This document shows, piece after piece, positions 1 to 7,963 of a stretch of DNA of 34,876 bases. Numbering within the stretch: the stretch's first letter is position 1; every line of letters begins with the position of its first letter. Below the pieces are notes generated by a model, which searched no databases, was not told the origin of the DNA, and saw only the letters and a program-made list of their open reading frames with translations. The position numbers and the translations under genes are program-made. This DNA comes from Alphaproteobacteria bacterium (GTDB lineage: Bacteria > Pseudomonadota > Alphaproteobacteria > Micavibrionales > Micavibrionaceae): assembly GCA_020442425.1 (NCBI GenBank), contig JAGRKB010000009.1, forward strand, positions 1 to 34,876. Direction: 5' to 3'.

Positions 1-79
1 AGGGACAGGATTTGAACCTGTGTACTCGTAAGAGGCCAGATTTACAGTCTGGTGCCATTAACCACTCGGCCACCCTTCC
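1..79 (-). tRNA. tRNA-Tyr (GTA), 3' end cut by window edge
   Basis: Read on the minus strand, the sequence folds as a class II tRNA. It has a GGAAGGG 5' acceptor strand, a D arm, an anticodon stem CCAGA/TCTGG around loop CTGTAAA (anticodon GTA, tyrosine), a long variable arm, and a T arm ACAGG/CCTGT with TTCAAAT. The last acceptor bases, the discriminator base and any CCA lie beyond position 1. Confidence 0.95.
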
Positions 80-262
80 ATCGGTGTAACCTAAATTTCC
101 TTTGTCCAGCGGGCCTCGTCTTTTTGCGTTGTCCGCATTTGCGGACGAGGCCACCATCTATCAAAGGTGTATTCTTTTCCTTTAGGGTTGTGTGGCCTCG
201 TTTGTTTGATGTTCGCTTTCGCGAACTTGGGCCACCCTTCCACTATTAAGGGTATTTCGATT
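80..262 (-). repeat. Two degenerate ~80-bp tandem units carrying the tRNA-Tyr 5' end
   Basis: Just upstream of tRNA-Tyr (minus strand) are two related units, roughly 96-175 and 176-255. Each has an AAAGGAAA-like stretch, a CGAGGCC block, a short perfect hairpin (GTCCGC/GCGGAC at 131-146; GTTCGC/GCGAAC at 211-226) and then GGCCAC. The distal unit repeats the tRNA start GGAAGGGTGGCC exactly at 230-241. GGCCTCGTC/GACGAGGCC (112-152) and GTGGCC/GGCCAC (192-234) close each unit into a longer stem. They look like tRNA-leader duplications in which a small hairpin replaces the tRNA body. Function is unknown. Confidence 0.55.
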
Positions 263-356
263 TTCTGCTGTCTTTTTTTTTCAAAAAGGTCTACAGAATT
301 GCGAGAACAGAAGAAATGAAAATTTGGGCATAAAGTCAAGAGCAAAGTCGGAAAAA

Positions 357-1289
357 ATGAAAAATTCTTCAGGTAAAGGCAAAAAAAATTCAAAAAACGG
401 GTTTTTACCGGATCATTCTCGCAATGATCGGGGGGGAAGCTCTACGGGAAAGCGTGGGGCCGGTCGCCGTCCTCCGACCCGTCAGGGGAGTGGAAATGGT
501 CCAAAGCCTGATGCTTTCAAGAAACAGCGGCAGGATGGTCGTTCCCAAAACCCGAGGCTTCGGATCTCTCTTTATGGCGTGCATGCTGTTGAGGCGGCTT
601 TGGCTAATGATGCTCGTGTCATTCATCATATTTACGCGACTGAGTCCAGTGAGGACGAGGCTGTGTCTCTGGTCGAGAGGGCTTTGGCTGCAGGGCGTGA
701 TTTGCCGCCCGTGACCTTGATCGAGAAAGAGGCCTTTGATCGTGCTTTACCCAAAGGGACTGTTCATCAAGGGGTCGGGATTGATTGTGATCCTTTGGAC
801 GATGTATATCTGCCGGATGTGATAAATCGTGTTGCCGGCAAGGATAAGTCCGTCATTCTTGTGCTGGATCAGGTGACTGATCCTCATAATATGGGGGCCA
901 TAATCCGCTCGGCCTGTGCTTTTGGTGCGGATGCGATTATTGTCCAAAGCCGCAATGCTCCGGATGTCAATGGATTGATTGCCAAGATTGCTAGCGGTGC
1001 TGTCGAGCATATTTCGGTTGTTTACGAGACGAATTTGGCGCGAGCTATCGAGACTTTGCAAGGGCATGGGTATTTTGCTGTCGCCATGGATGAGCGCGGA
1101 GATTCTATTGTTGATGCGCCGTCTTACCAGAAAACCATATTGGTTTTAGGGGCGGAAGGCCCTGGGCTTCGCCCGCTTATTCGTGATAAATGCGATTTGT
1201 TGGTGAAGTTGCCGACCTATGGGGCTTTATCGAGTTTGAATGTCTCGAATGCGGCGGCGGTGGCGCTTTATGCTGTGTGTTCTCGATGA
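357..1289 (+). CDS. rlmB: SpoU-family rRNA 2'-O-methyltransferase (RlmB/TrmH-like)
   Basis: This SAM-dependent SPOUT enzyme probably methylates the 2'-OH of a guanosine in 23S rRNA. After a basic, low-complexity N-terminus of about 70 residues comes the RNA substrate-binding domain (starting LYGVHAVEAAL). The SpoU domain follows, with motif 1 around DPHNMGAIIRSACAFGA, motif 2 around LVLGAEGPGL and motif 3 LSSLNVSNAAAVALY, which form the knotted SAM site. The start is uncertain: ATG at 357 gives 310 residues, while an in-frame TTG at 324 adds 11, and neither has a strong Shine-Dalgarno. The basic tail is common in alphaproteobacterial members. The gene stands alone and ends at a terminator shared with the converging lipoprotein gene. 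Family assignment is firm; the exact target nucleotide is inferred. Confidence 0.9.
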   Translation: MKNSSGKGKKNSKNGFLPDHSRNDRGGSSTGKRGAGRRPPTRQGSGNGPKPDAFKKQRQDGRSQNPRLRISLYGVHAVEAALANDARVIHHIYATESSEDEAVSLVERALAAGRDLPPVTLIEKEAFDRALPKGTVHQGVGIDCDPLDDVYLPDVINRVAGKDKSVILVLDQVTDPHNMGAIIRSACAFGADAIIVQSRNAPDVNGLIAKIASGAVEHISVVYETNLARAIETLQGHGYFAVAMDERGDSIVDAPSYQKTILVLGAEGPGLRPLIRDKCDLLVKLPTYGALSSLNVSNAAAVALYAVCSR

Positions 1290-1292
1290 TGT

Positions 1293-1319
1293 AAAAAAGG
1301 AGCCTGATGGCTCCTTTTG
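1293..1319. terminator. Bidirectional intrinsic terminator
   Basis: The stem AAAAGGAGCC / GGCTCCTTTT with loop TGAT has A-tract and T-tract flanks. It lies between the converging rlmB and DUF3576 genes and can serve both. Confidence 0.85.
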
Positions 1320-1320
1320 A

Positions 1321-1845
1321 TTATCTCTCTTGAGTGATGCGCATTTCTCTGGCGCGGGTCAGGATTGCATCTTCCATTTTGCGGCCTGTGTCTGCGGCGA
1401 CAGGGGCATCGCTCCAAGAGGCTCCTGATTTGGTTTGACGGAAAATTTTGACGGACAGGGCATCGGCTTTCAACTCACGTCCCAGAATAAAAACATTCAG
1501 CTTTGTGCGTTCTGACGGTGTAGATGGGTCTGTATACCAATCTGTGATGATTGTTCCCCCAAATGGGTCGGCTGATGCCAAAGGCATGAACGAGACCGTG
1601 TCCAGAGCTGCGCGCCACAGATAACCGTTTACGGATACGCCGTTTTCACCGGGGCCAGTGGCTTTTTTCTCGCCAAAAATGCCCATGCCGCCGTCTCCGA
1701 AGATGCTCGGGGCTTCATCATAAATGTTGTTTGCGCCTGTGGCGGATCGTTCTGCTCCTGTCGGGTATTTGGCTTCTCCGCCGCTGCAAGCGCTGAGAAC
1801 CGCGATGGCGGGGATCAGAAAGGCAAGTATTGCAAGTCGAATCAT
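1321..1845 (-). CDS. DUF3576 family lipoprotein
   Basis: This is a 174-residue predicted lipoprotein. A hydrophobic signal peptide ends in the lipobox LSAC with the lipidated Cys at residue 20, followed by a short Gly/Ser-rich linker. The rest (from about VSVNGYLWRAALDTVSFMPL to the C-terminus, with DPFGGTIITDWY in the middle) matches the DUF3576 family, found mainly in alphaproteobacteria and of unknown function. It probably sits in the outer membrane facing the periplasm, since there is no Asp after the Cys to favour inner-membrane retention. It is monocistronic, divergent from accD and convergent with rlmB. Confidence 0.85.
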   Translation of the reverse strand: MIRLAILAFLIPAIAVLSACSGGEAKYPTGAERSATGANNIYDEAPSIFGDGGMGIFGEKKATGPGENGVSVNGYLWRAALDTVSFMPLASADPFGGTIITDWYTDPSTPSERTKLNVFILGRELKADALSVKIFRQTKSGASWSDAPVAADTGRKMEDAILTRAREMRITQER

Positions 1846-1982
1846 GTTCTATTCCTTGTTTTGTGCATTTGTACTGTGATGTAGCATGATGAGGGTGGAT
1901 TCTCAAGGTATAGTCATCTCTCTTAAAAGAATGCAAATTATTATAATATAATCAATGCATTAGCTGTTAAAATGGCTAGCAC

Positions 1983-2012
1983 TTGAGTTTGAGGCTGCTT
2001 TTCCGCTATAGT
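1983..2012 (+). promoter_or_regulatory. Candidate sigma-70 promoter for accD-folC
   Basis: TTGAGT and TATAGT are separated by 18 bp, about 50 bp before the accD start in the 218-bp divergent intergenic region. The call rests on consensus match only. Confidence 0.45.
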
Positions 2013-2063
2013 GCGCGTTTGACGCCACAATCGCCCTATTGGGCAATATAGTAAGGTATAAGA

Positions 2064-3137
2064 ATGAATTGGCTTTCGAATTTTATCCGTCCTAAAATCC
2101 GCTCCATTGTCGGGCAAAAGGATGTTCCTGAAAATCTATGGCAGAAATGCCCTTCATGCGAGGGGATGCTGTTTCACCGTGATTTGGCGGAGAATATGAA
2201 TGTCTGCACACATTGCGGATATCACATGAAAATTTCTATCCAAGAGCGTCTGGCTTTGATGTTTGATGAAGGCAAGTTTGAGCGCATTGCTGTTCCGAAT
2301 GTGCCACAAGATCCTTTGAAGTTCAGAGACAAGAAGAAATATGTTGATCGTTTGAAGGACGCGCAATCCAAAACCGGCGAGAAAGATGCCATTATCGTTG
2401 CTTTTGGTCATATCGGTGGCAATCCGACCGTGATTGCAGCCTTTAATTTTGCGTTTATGGGCGGTTCTATGGGAGCTGCTGTCGGTGAAGGTCTTGTTCG
2501 TGCGGCCGAGACGGCTGTTCAAAAAAATGCAGCCTTGATTGCGGTTCCTGCCTCTGGTGGTGCGCGGATGCAAGAAGGTATGATTTCCCTGATTCAGTTG
2601 CCGCGTACGGTTATTGCTGTTCAGATGGTGAAAGATGCAGGCTTGCCTTATATCGTTTTGTTGACTGATCCGACAACAGGGGGCGTTAGTGCTTCTTTTG
2701 CGATGTTGGGTGATCTTCATCTGGCGGAGCCTGGTTGTATGATCGGGTTTGCAGGAAAGCGTGTTATTGAGGAAACAATTCGCGAACAATTGCCATCCGG
2801 ATTTCAGACGGCGGAATATTGCCGCGACCACGGGATGGTTGATTTGGTTGTTTCCCGTCAGGATTTGCACGCAACTTTGTCAAGACTTCTCTCTTTGTTG
2901 ATGTGCCGTCAAATTGATGTTCCGACAGGATCAGGCCCAGGTCGAGGCAGCAGTAAAGCCGGAAAGAACGGCAGTTCGGATGTTTTGGCGGCTAAGGCTG
3001 TGTCTGCTGGTGTTGCGGGAGCACATGCTACGCTTAACCAATTGGGTCAGCAGGTTGAATTGGACATTGAGAGCCTAACTCCTGCCAACGAAGTCGGAGA
3101 CGTGTCACAAGACAAACGCCGTGTTGCCAGCGCCTAA
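2064..3137 (+). CDS. accD: Acetyl-CoA carboxylase carboxyltransferase subunit beta
   Basis: AccD pairs with AccA to transfer the carboxyl group from carboxybiotin to acetyl-CoA, giving malonyl-CoA, the committed step of fatty-acid synthesis. The N-terminal four-cysteine zinc ribbon is visible at C29, C32, C48 and C51. The crotonase-like carboxyltransferase core follows, with the conserved stretch SGGARMQEGM and the oxyanion/CoA-binding region around TTGGVSASFAMLGD. The C-terminal 80 residues or so are a longer, Ser/Gly/Ala-rich tail than in E. coli, as is usual in alphaproteobacteria. It overlaps the folC start by 17 bp, which suggests translational coupling. A promoter candidate lies about 50 bp upstream. 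The partner accA is not in the window. Confidence 0.96.
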   Translation: MNWLSNFIRPKIRSIVGQKDVPENLWQKCPSCEGMLFHRDLAENMNVCTHCGYHMKISIQERLALMFDEGKFERIAVPNVPQDPLKFRDKKKYVDRLKDAQSKTGEKDAIIVAFGHIGGNPTVIAAFNFAFMGGSMGAAVGEGLVRAAETAVQKNAALIAVPASGGARMQEGMISLIQLPRTVIAVQMVKDAGLPYIVLLTDPTTGGVSASFAMLGDLHLAEPGCMIGFAGKRVIEETIREQLPSGFQTAEYCRDHGMVDLVVSRQDLHATLSRLLSLLMCRQIDVPTGSGPGRGSSKAGKNGSSDVLAAKAVSAGVAGAHATLNQLGQQVELDIESLTPANEVGDVSQDKRRVASA

Positions 3138-4494
3138 TTCTTCTTTAGATCGTGTGTTGCCGGATCATTTTGATCCGGATCCTCGTTTGCAGGCTCTTTT
3201 AGAGAGGTTGACGGGGTACTATCCCCGCGGCATTGATCCGGGTTTGGGGCGTACCATACGTTTGCTCGATGATTTGGGAAACCCGCATTTGTCGCTGCCG
3301 CCTGTTATCCATGTGGCAGGGACGAACGGCAAGGGATCTATCATTGCTTATTTGCGGGCTATTCTTGAAAAGGCAGGGCTGACGTGCCACGTGATGACGT
3401 CCCCCCATCTTGTACGTTTTAATGAGCGGTTTATTGTCTCCGGTCAAGAGATGGCAACCGAGGGTATCATTCCTTTGTTTGATGAAGTTGAGGCGATCAA
3501 TAATGGTCAGGAAACGACGTCCTTTGAATTGATTACGGCAGCAGGGTTTCTGGAATTTTCCCGTAAGCCTGCTGATGTTGTTTTGCTTGAAGTTGGTATG
3601 GGTGGTCGATTTGATGCGACTAATGTGATTCCCCATCCGTTGTTGAGTATTATTAGCGTTATTTCGCGTGACCATACCAAATTTCTTGGTTCGAGTTTTC
3701 GTGACATTGCCTTCGAGAAAGGCGGTATCATAAAATCCGGTGTTCCTTGTGTGATTTCTCCTCAATTGCATTCAGAATGTTTCGAGGTGTTTGAGGGGAT
3801 AGCCGAAGATATTTCTGCTCCTATGTTTTCTTATGGGCAGGATTGGTCTTTTGATGTTTTGCAGCAGTCTTTTTTATTGCATGGGCAAGAAAATCTGTTT
3901 GAACTGCCGTTGCCGAATTTGGTTGGAGCGCATCAAATATCCAATGCGGCTGTGGCGGCTTATTCTGCTTTACACGTTGCTGAACGGTTTCGCTCACCAA
4001 TCACGTTGTCAGACATTGAATTTGGTCTGACGCATGCCAGATGGCCTGCGCGATTGCAGAAAATCGTTCGTGGGCCATTGATTGATCTTTTGCCCGAAGG
4101 CAGTGAGCTTTGGATTGATGGAGGACACAATGATAGTTGTGGGCAAGCTCTTTCCCGACAAGCTCAAGTTTGGAAGGATGATGATAGAAAAGATCTTCAT
4201 CTGGTTTTAGGAATGTTAAACACCAAAGATCCGATGGAATTTTTTGAGCCTCTTTCCTCTTATGCCAGTCATGTTTCTTGTATCACAATTCCTGACCAGC
4301 CTTTGAGTTTTTCCGCGGACGCGTTGGCGGATGTGTTGCAGAAAGGATGTAGAGACTGTTCCTCTGCTATTGATGTGGCATCCTCTCTGCGGGAGGCTGT
4401 GCAGATGTCTCTTGGATTGACACAAAAACCGGTGCGGATTTTGATTACCGGCTCTTTGTATCTTATGGGTGCGGTTCTGCAGGATCATTCCTGA
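3121..4494 (+). CDS. folC: Bifunctional dihydrofolate synthase / folylpolyglutamate synthase
   Basis: FolC adds glutamate to dihydropteroate and then extends folate polyglutamate tails, using ATP in the cytoplasm. The Mur-ligase-type P-loop HVAGTNGKGS is at residues 64-73, preceded by the family signature YYPRGIDPGLGR. The central region has EVGMGGRFDATN and the ligase motif SRDHTKFLG, and the C-terminal Rossmann-like domain includes LWIDGGHN and LVLGMLNTKDP. The 457-residue length is normal. The GTG start at 3121 lies inside the end of accD, so the first few residues are uncertain, but the reading frame is firm. accD followed by folC is a common alphaproteobacterial arrangement. Confidence 0.95.
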   Translation: MLPAPNSSLDRVLPDHFDPDPRLQALLERLTGYYPRGIDPGLGRTIRLLDDLGNPHLSLPPVIHVAGTNGKGSIIAYLRAILEKAGLTCHVMTSPHLVRFNERFIVSGQEMATEGIIPLFDEVEAINNGQETTSFELITAAGFLEFSRKPADVVLLEVGMGGRFDATNVIPHPLLSIISVISRDHTKFLGSSFRDIAFEKGGIIKSGVPCVISPQLHSECFEVFEGIAEDISAPMFSYGQDWSFDVLQQSFLLHGQENLFELPLPNLVGAHQISNAAVAAYSALHVAERFRSPITLSDIEFGLTHARWPARLQKIVRGPLIDLLPEGSELWIDGGHNDSCGQALSRQAQVWKDDDRKDLHLVLGMLNTKDPMEFFEPLSSYASHVSCITIPDQPLSFSADALADVLQKGCRDCSSAIDVASSLREAVQMSLGLTQKPVRILITGSLYLMGAVLQDHS

Positions 4495-4500
4495 TTCTGT

Positions 4501-4608
4501 CTATAGTCTTTCCAATTAACTCTGTCACATCGTCACTGCTCTCCTATCCTAGATTCACTAGGCGTCGTCCCTTGTTCCTTGTGACAAACTTAATTGGTTT
4601 GACTATAT
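4501..4608. repeat. Palindromic MITE-like element, copy 1
   Basis: This ~108-bp segment is nearly the same as one at 19308-19414. Its ends are imperfect inverted repeats of about 28 bp beginning CTATAGTC and containing CCAATTAA and TGTCAC. The centre is a small hairpin, CCTAG-attca-CTAGG, between CTCCTAT and CGTCGTC. There is no coding capacity. It separates folC from the next gene, and its right end (GTGACA, 16 bp, CTATAT) could act as an outward promoter for that gene, which is inference. Confidence 0.85.
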
Positions 4609-4655
4609 TAATGTCGATTAACGGTTTTTTTACCGCTAGGGCGTTTACTGGCGGT

Positions 4656-5240
4656 ATGAGCACGATGATTTCAGATCGGGATATAATACGTTTGCATCTT
4701 TCTTTGGAGGTGCCTCAAGCTGTTGCTTTGATGCTGGATCGTGCGACGGGCTTAACTGATGATGAGGCTTATGCTTTGGAGGTTTCTTTATCCGAGATGT
4801 CGCCTGAGAAATGTTTGTTGGCTGCGGCTTGTGTTGCACGTTATATGGCGATGGATATCAGTGTTGATGAAGCTTTGAAAGTTTCCCTTTCCTTGCAATC
4901 CGACAGTGCTTTTGATGATTATGCGCCGCGCTATCTGGCGGGATTGAAGAAAACTATGCGTCCAACGTGTTCGGGTTATGCTGTTTATATGCAAGAAGAT
5001 CTGGAAAGTTTTTCTGAACTGTTTTCAATGGCTGCTGATATTCCGGGATGTTCGCAGGCTTTGCGCGAGATTGCTTATATTTTTGGCGATCAGGTGGCTG
5101 CACACGGGGAAGCTATGGATTTTGAACATGATCTCTTTGAATATGACGAAGGATCAGATCAGGTTCTGAGCGCCGCCCCTGAGCTTTTGCAAGGTGAGAA
5201 TGTGATTGTTTTCCCCGTGCAGGTTCGTCGCTCTTTCTAG
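4656..5240 (+). CDS. Hypothetical protein, mostly alpha-helical
   Basis: No family is recognised. The product from the ATG at 4656 is 194 residues, acidic and soluble-looking. It is rich in predicted helices with Leu/Ala patterns (DRDIIRLHLSLEVPQAVALM, DEAYALEVSLSEM) and has several cysteines. An upstream in-frame ATG at 4611 and a TTG at 4572 would add a hydrophobic stretch, but the TTG lies inside the palindromic repeat and is an unlikely start. The gene follows that repeat and converges with the HIT gene 7 bp away. Codon use is like its neighbours. It is a real gene by length and composition; function is unknown. Confidence 0.65.
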   Translation: MSTMISDRDIIRLHLSLEVPQAVALMLDRATGLTDDEAYALEVSLSEMSPEKCLLAAACVARYMAMDISVDEALKVSLSLQSDSAFDDYAPRYLAGLKKTMRPTCSGYAVYMQEDLESFSELFSMAADIPGCSQALREIAYIFGDQVAAHGEAMDFEHDLFEYDEGSDQVLSAAPELLQGENVIVFPVQVRRSF

Positions 5241-5247
5241 ATTTTCT

Positions 5248-5619
5248 TTATTGCCCTACCAGAGCGCCCAGTTTTTTTCCTCCCAATAGATGAAGATGGA
5301 AATGTGGAACTTCTTGTCCGCCGTTTAGCCCTGTATTGGCAATAGATCTGAATCCTGATTGCGAGAGGTTTTGCTCTTCTGCAATTTGTGAGACAGCTTT
5401 AAAAAAACCGTCAATTTCTTCTTTGGAGGCGCGTTTGCCAAAATCTACGATGTTGAGATAGGCGCCTTTGGGGATGACCAGCAGGTGGGTTGGGGCTTTG
5501 GGTGTGATATCCTTAAAGCATAGTGTGAATTCATCTTCGTATATTTTGTCGCAGGGGATCTCACCACGGAGGATTTTTGCAAAAATATTGTTTTCGTCGT
5601 AGGTCGAGGGGGTAGACAT
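5248..5619 (-). CDS. HIT family nucleotide-binding protein (HinT-like)
   Basis: This small histidine-triad hydrolase acts on nucleoside phosphoramidates or AMP-linked substrates in the cytoplasm. At 123 residues it has the normal HinT length. The signature VPHFHLHLLGG places the triad at H106, H108 and H110, with H108 expected to be the nucleophile. N-terminal features typical of the family are NIFAKILRGEIPCDKIYEDE and the THLLVIPK strand. It is transcribed alone, leftward, with a possible TATAGT -10 box near 5670. It may be the HinT orthologue, but the physiological substrate is unknown. Confidence 0.93.
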   Translation of the reverse strand: MSTPSTYDENNIFAKILRGEIPCDKIYEDEFTLCFKDITPKAPTHLLVIPKGAYLNIVDFGKRASKEEIDGFFKAVSQIAEEQNLSQSGFRSIANTGLNGGQEVPHFHLHLLGGKKLGALVGQ

Positions 5620-5765
5620 TGCTTAAACACTCCTAATTTTGTTTCAAAAATCTGATCGGTTTTGTTGAATCTGACTATAGATTATTTACACACTTGCGAA
5701 AATAAAAAGAGTCACAATTCAAAAAATTATGTTTCGAAAAATAGCGATGTGAATAGCCCCGATTT

Positions 5766-5794
5766 TTGCAAATGCACAAAAAATGTGATATAAC
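5766..5794 (+). promoter_or_regulatory. Sigma-70-like promoter for the HicB-like gene
   Basis: TTGCAA and TATAAC are separated by exactly 17 bp. The implied transcription start near 5801 fits a start codon at 5838 and excludes in-frame starts within the promoter. Confidence 0.6.
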
Positions 5795-5837
5795 TGCTTA
5801 TATTCAAATGATAAAAAAATATCGGGAGAGATACCAA

Positions 5838-6215
5838 ATGCCGCAGAATGGCTACTGGATCGAGTGCGTCCCCATTAAACTTGCAACTGATACACTCGAT
5901 GAAAATTCGCAATTTGAGTGCCAGAATGGCGAACAAATCAAGCGCTCACTTACAAATGGAGATGGTGTGATAACAGAGGCTCAGTATCGAGCGGTTATCT
6001 CTTCATTTCCCGAGTTAGATGTGGTGGCACAATCCCCGGATCAAGCGATTGATAAGCTTAGGCACAAGCTTCGGGCCTTGAGTCGTTATTATCGGATGAC
6101 GGGTAAAAGTTTTCCGGAGCGGGATAATCCTGTTCGCCCTCCTAAAAATTTAAGGTCTGTTCAGGGGTGGATTTCTGTCTATGTACAGTTTAGCGAGCAA
6201 TGCGGCAATTGTTAG
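5838..6215 (+). CDS. HicB-like orphan protein (putative)
   Basis: The ATG at 5838 has a good Shine-Dalgarno (GGGAGAG, 7 bp away) and gives 125 residues. A longer reading from 5766 would begin inside the promoter. The middle reads like a HicB antitoxin fold: a strand ending in FPEL, a short turn, then the helix SPDQAIDKLRHKLRALSRYY, then Gly-x-Ser-x-Pro (GKSFPE), and a final strand GWISVYVQF. HicB proteins neutralise HicA RNases and often bind DNA through a C-terminal helix-turn-helix. Here no DNA-binding domain follows, and no HicA-like gene (about 60 residues with a double-stranded RNA-binding fold) is adjacent. The assignment is by pattern only and tentative. Confidence 0.5.
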   Translation: MPQNGYWIECVPIKLATDTLDENSQFECQNGEQIKRSLTNGDGVITEAQYRAVISSFPELDVVAQSPDQAIDKLRHKLRALSRYYRMTGKSFPERDNPVRPPKNLRSVQGWISVYVQFSEQCGNC

Positions 6216-6234
6216 TGCCGCATAGTTCGAGTTA

Positions 6235-6831
6235 TTATTCATCGTCTTCGATATTGATTAGATCGATATTTTCCAGCTCTTGTAGCTTTTTGTAATAGTA
6301 ACGACCGGCGACAAAGTCTCCGTTAACGACAGCATAGTTCGGATGTCTGCCGATCATAGTGTATCCGGCACTTTCGTAAAGCTGGATAGCAGCGTCCTGT
6401 GTTTCTCTCAGGTCAACATTGATGATAGCAAAACCTTTTTTGGTCATTGTTTTTTCAATGAAGTCGAGCAGGCGTCTTGAGAGTCCTTGTCCGCGTGCCC
6501 ATGGAGAAATAAACAATCCCGAAAGCTGTACGTTGTATGATTGGGCTTCGTTGCTTTTTGAGGGGATGATGACTTGTGCTGCGCCACAGATTGTATTGTC
6601 CAGACGCGCCACAAAAAGCTTTCTTGCGGGCATGGTCAATACACCTTGCCAGAATCGCTCCAACAGATTGCGGTTCGGTAAATGGATCCATCCGAATCCA
6701 CCACCGGCATTGATGGCCTCTTCTGTTGCATCACACAGATCATTGAGATCTCCGATGCTCAAAGGTTGTGTCACATGCTCGACTGAGGGTACGGGTTTGA
6801 GTGCCGTTTGTTGCAGATGCTCGGATGTCAT
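6235..6831 (-). CDS. GNAT family N-acetyltransferase
   Basis: This 198-residue protein transfers an acetyl group from acetyl-CoA to an unidentified amine. The GNAT core includes the strand QLSGLFISPWARGQG, whose R-G-Q-G-L loop binds the acetyl-CoA pyrophosphate. After it come the helix SRRLLDFIEK, the strand FAIINVDLRETQDAAIQLY and the closing AGYTMIGRHPNYA. The first 35 residues are polar and may be flexible. It is single, leftward, and ends with a very acidic tail (NIDLINIEDDE). Substrate is not predictable from sequence. Confidence 0.88.
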   Translation of the reverse strand: MTSEHLQQTALKPVPSVEHVTQPLSIGDLNDLCDATEEAINAGGGFGWIHLPNRNLLERFWQGVLTMPARKLFVARLDNTICGAAQVIIPSKSNEAQSYNVQLSGLFISPWARGQGLSRRLLDFIEKTMTKKGFAIINVDLRETQDAAIQLYESAGYTMIGRHPNYAVVNGDFVAGRYYYKKLQELENIDLINIEDDE

Positions 6832-6867
6832 GGAATCCCCTTTTTTATAAGTATAGATTTATTTCAT

Positions 6868-6908
6868 CATAGAAAAATAAATAAAAGGAAAATCTTTCAT
6901 AAGATTTT
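6868..6908 (-). terminator. Intrinsic terminator after terC
   Basis: Read leftward, the perfect 8-bp stem AAAATCTT / AAGATTTT is followed by a T-rich tract. It lies just beyond the terC stop codon. Confidence 0.7.
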
Positions 6909-6926
6909 ATGCTGCAGTGCGGGCTT

Positions 6927-7916
6927 CTAACGGGCTTGGTCTTTGGTTTTGCTTAAGGAGAATAGCACTCCTCCGATCAATACGGAGAGGGTGATTCCTA
7001 GAGAAATGGCGGGAGAAATGTGACCAATCATTCCGGTGTAGAAAACTTTTCCGCCGATAAAAATTAGTACGATGGCTAAGGCATATTTCATGTATTTGAA
7101 TCGTTCTATCATTGCGGCAACTGCGAAATACATGCTTCTGAGGCCAAGGATGGCAAAGATGTTGCTGGTATAAATAACAAAGGGTTCATTGGTGATAGCA
7201 AAAACTGCGGGGACACTGTCCAGGGCAAAGAGTACATCCATGAATTCTATACAGATTAATGCCATGAAGAGAGGGGTTGCAAAGGTAACTATTTTGCCTG
7301 TTGTGTGATCTGGAAGGCGTACAAAAAATTTGTGGCCATCGATTTCTTTTGTAAAGCGCAAATGTTTTTGAAAGAAACGGATCAGGAAGCTATCTTCGAT
7401 GTTGTCGTCGTCATCGTCTTTTATAAAAAGCATCTTTATGCCTGTTACCAACAAGAAGGCAGCGAAAATGTACAAGGCCCAGCTAAAGGATTGGACGATT
7501 ACGACACCTGCTGCGATCATAGCTCCGCGCATCACTAGAACGCCGACTATTCCCCAGAACAAGACGCGGTGTTGGTATTTTCTTGGGACATGGAAGAAGG
7601 TCAGGATGACCGACATCACAAAAAGATTGTCGAGAGATAGCGATAGTTCGATCATGTAAGCGGTGAAGTAATCCATTCCATGGTCTTCACCCATATTGTA
7701 CCACAGCCACGCCCCAAAGATTGAGGCGAGCACCATATAAAAAGCCGAATAGCCAAGGCTGGTTTTAGAGTCGATGACTTCGTCTTTACGATTGAGAAAT
7801 CCCAAATCGAAAATCATCAGGGCGATGATGACGATTAGAAAGAGTAACCATAAGCCAAGGGACTCTCCCATGAACTGCAGATCGAACAGTTGGTGTGCAA
7901 AATCAAAAAGGCTCAT
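6927..7916 (-). CDS. TerC family integral membrane protein
   Basis: This 329-residue inner-membrane protein belongs to the TerC/Alx family, linked to manganese export, metal loading of secreted proteins and tellurite resistance. About nine hydrophobic segments are visible. Family signatures include LMIFDLGFLNRK near the first acidic site, the ELSLSLDNLFVMSVI helix, and FALDSVPAVFAI near the second site. The Asp residues in these membrane motifs are thought to bind the metal. A charged cytoplasmic loop with a run of Asp (KDDDDDNIED) lies in the middle. The gene is last in the leftward run from leuS/lptE/holA and is followed by a terminator. Confidence 0.93.
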   Translation of the reverse strand: MSLFDFAHQLFDLQFMGESLGLWLLFLIVIIALMIFDLGFLNRKDEVIDSKTSLGYSAFYMVLASIFGAWLWYNMGEDHGMDYFTAYMIELSLSLDNLFVMSVILTFFHVPRKYQHRVLFWGIVGVLVMRGAMIAAGVVIVQSFSWALYIFAAFLLVTGIKMLFIKDDDDDNIEDSFLIRFFQKHLRFTKEIDGHKFFVRLPDHTTGKIVTFATPLFMALICIEFMDVLFALDSVPAVFAITNEPFVIYTSNIFAILGLRSMYFAVAAMIERFKYMKYALAIVLIFIGGKVFYTGMIGHISPAISLGITLSVLIGGVLFSLSKTKDQAR

Positions 7917-7963
7917 TGTTCTTATTTTTAGAAAAGACAGAATTTATATATGGTTATATACTC

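Noticed and set aside
80-262. CRISPR array
   Set aside because: The two units are imperfect, about 80 bp long and without regular spacers, so they do not form a CRISPR repeat-spacer pattern. No cas genes are present in the window.
1908-1935. TATAGTCATCTCTCTTAAAAG as a third palindromic element
   Set aside because: It resembles the left end of the element at 22718, but no matching right arm follows. It may be a promoter box or a decayed half and is not called.
4572-4655. TTG and ATG starts extending the hypothetical gene into the palindromic repeat
   Set aside because: The TTG is within a mobile-like element also found elsewhere without this gene. The shorter start at 4656 avoids depending on it, although the ATG at 4611 cannot be excluded.
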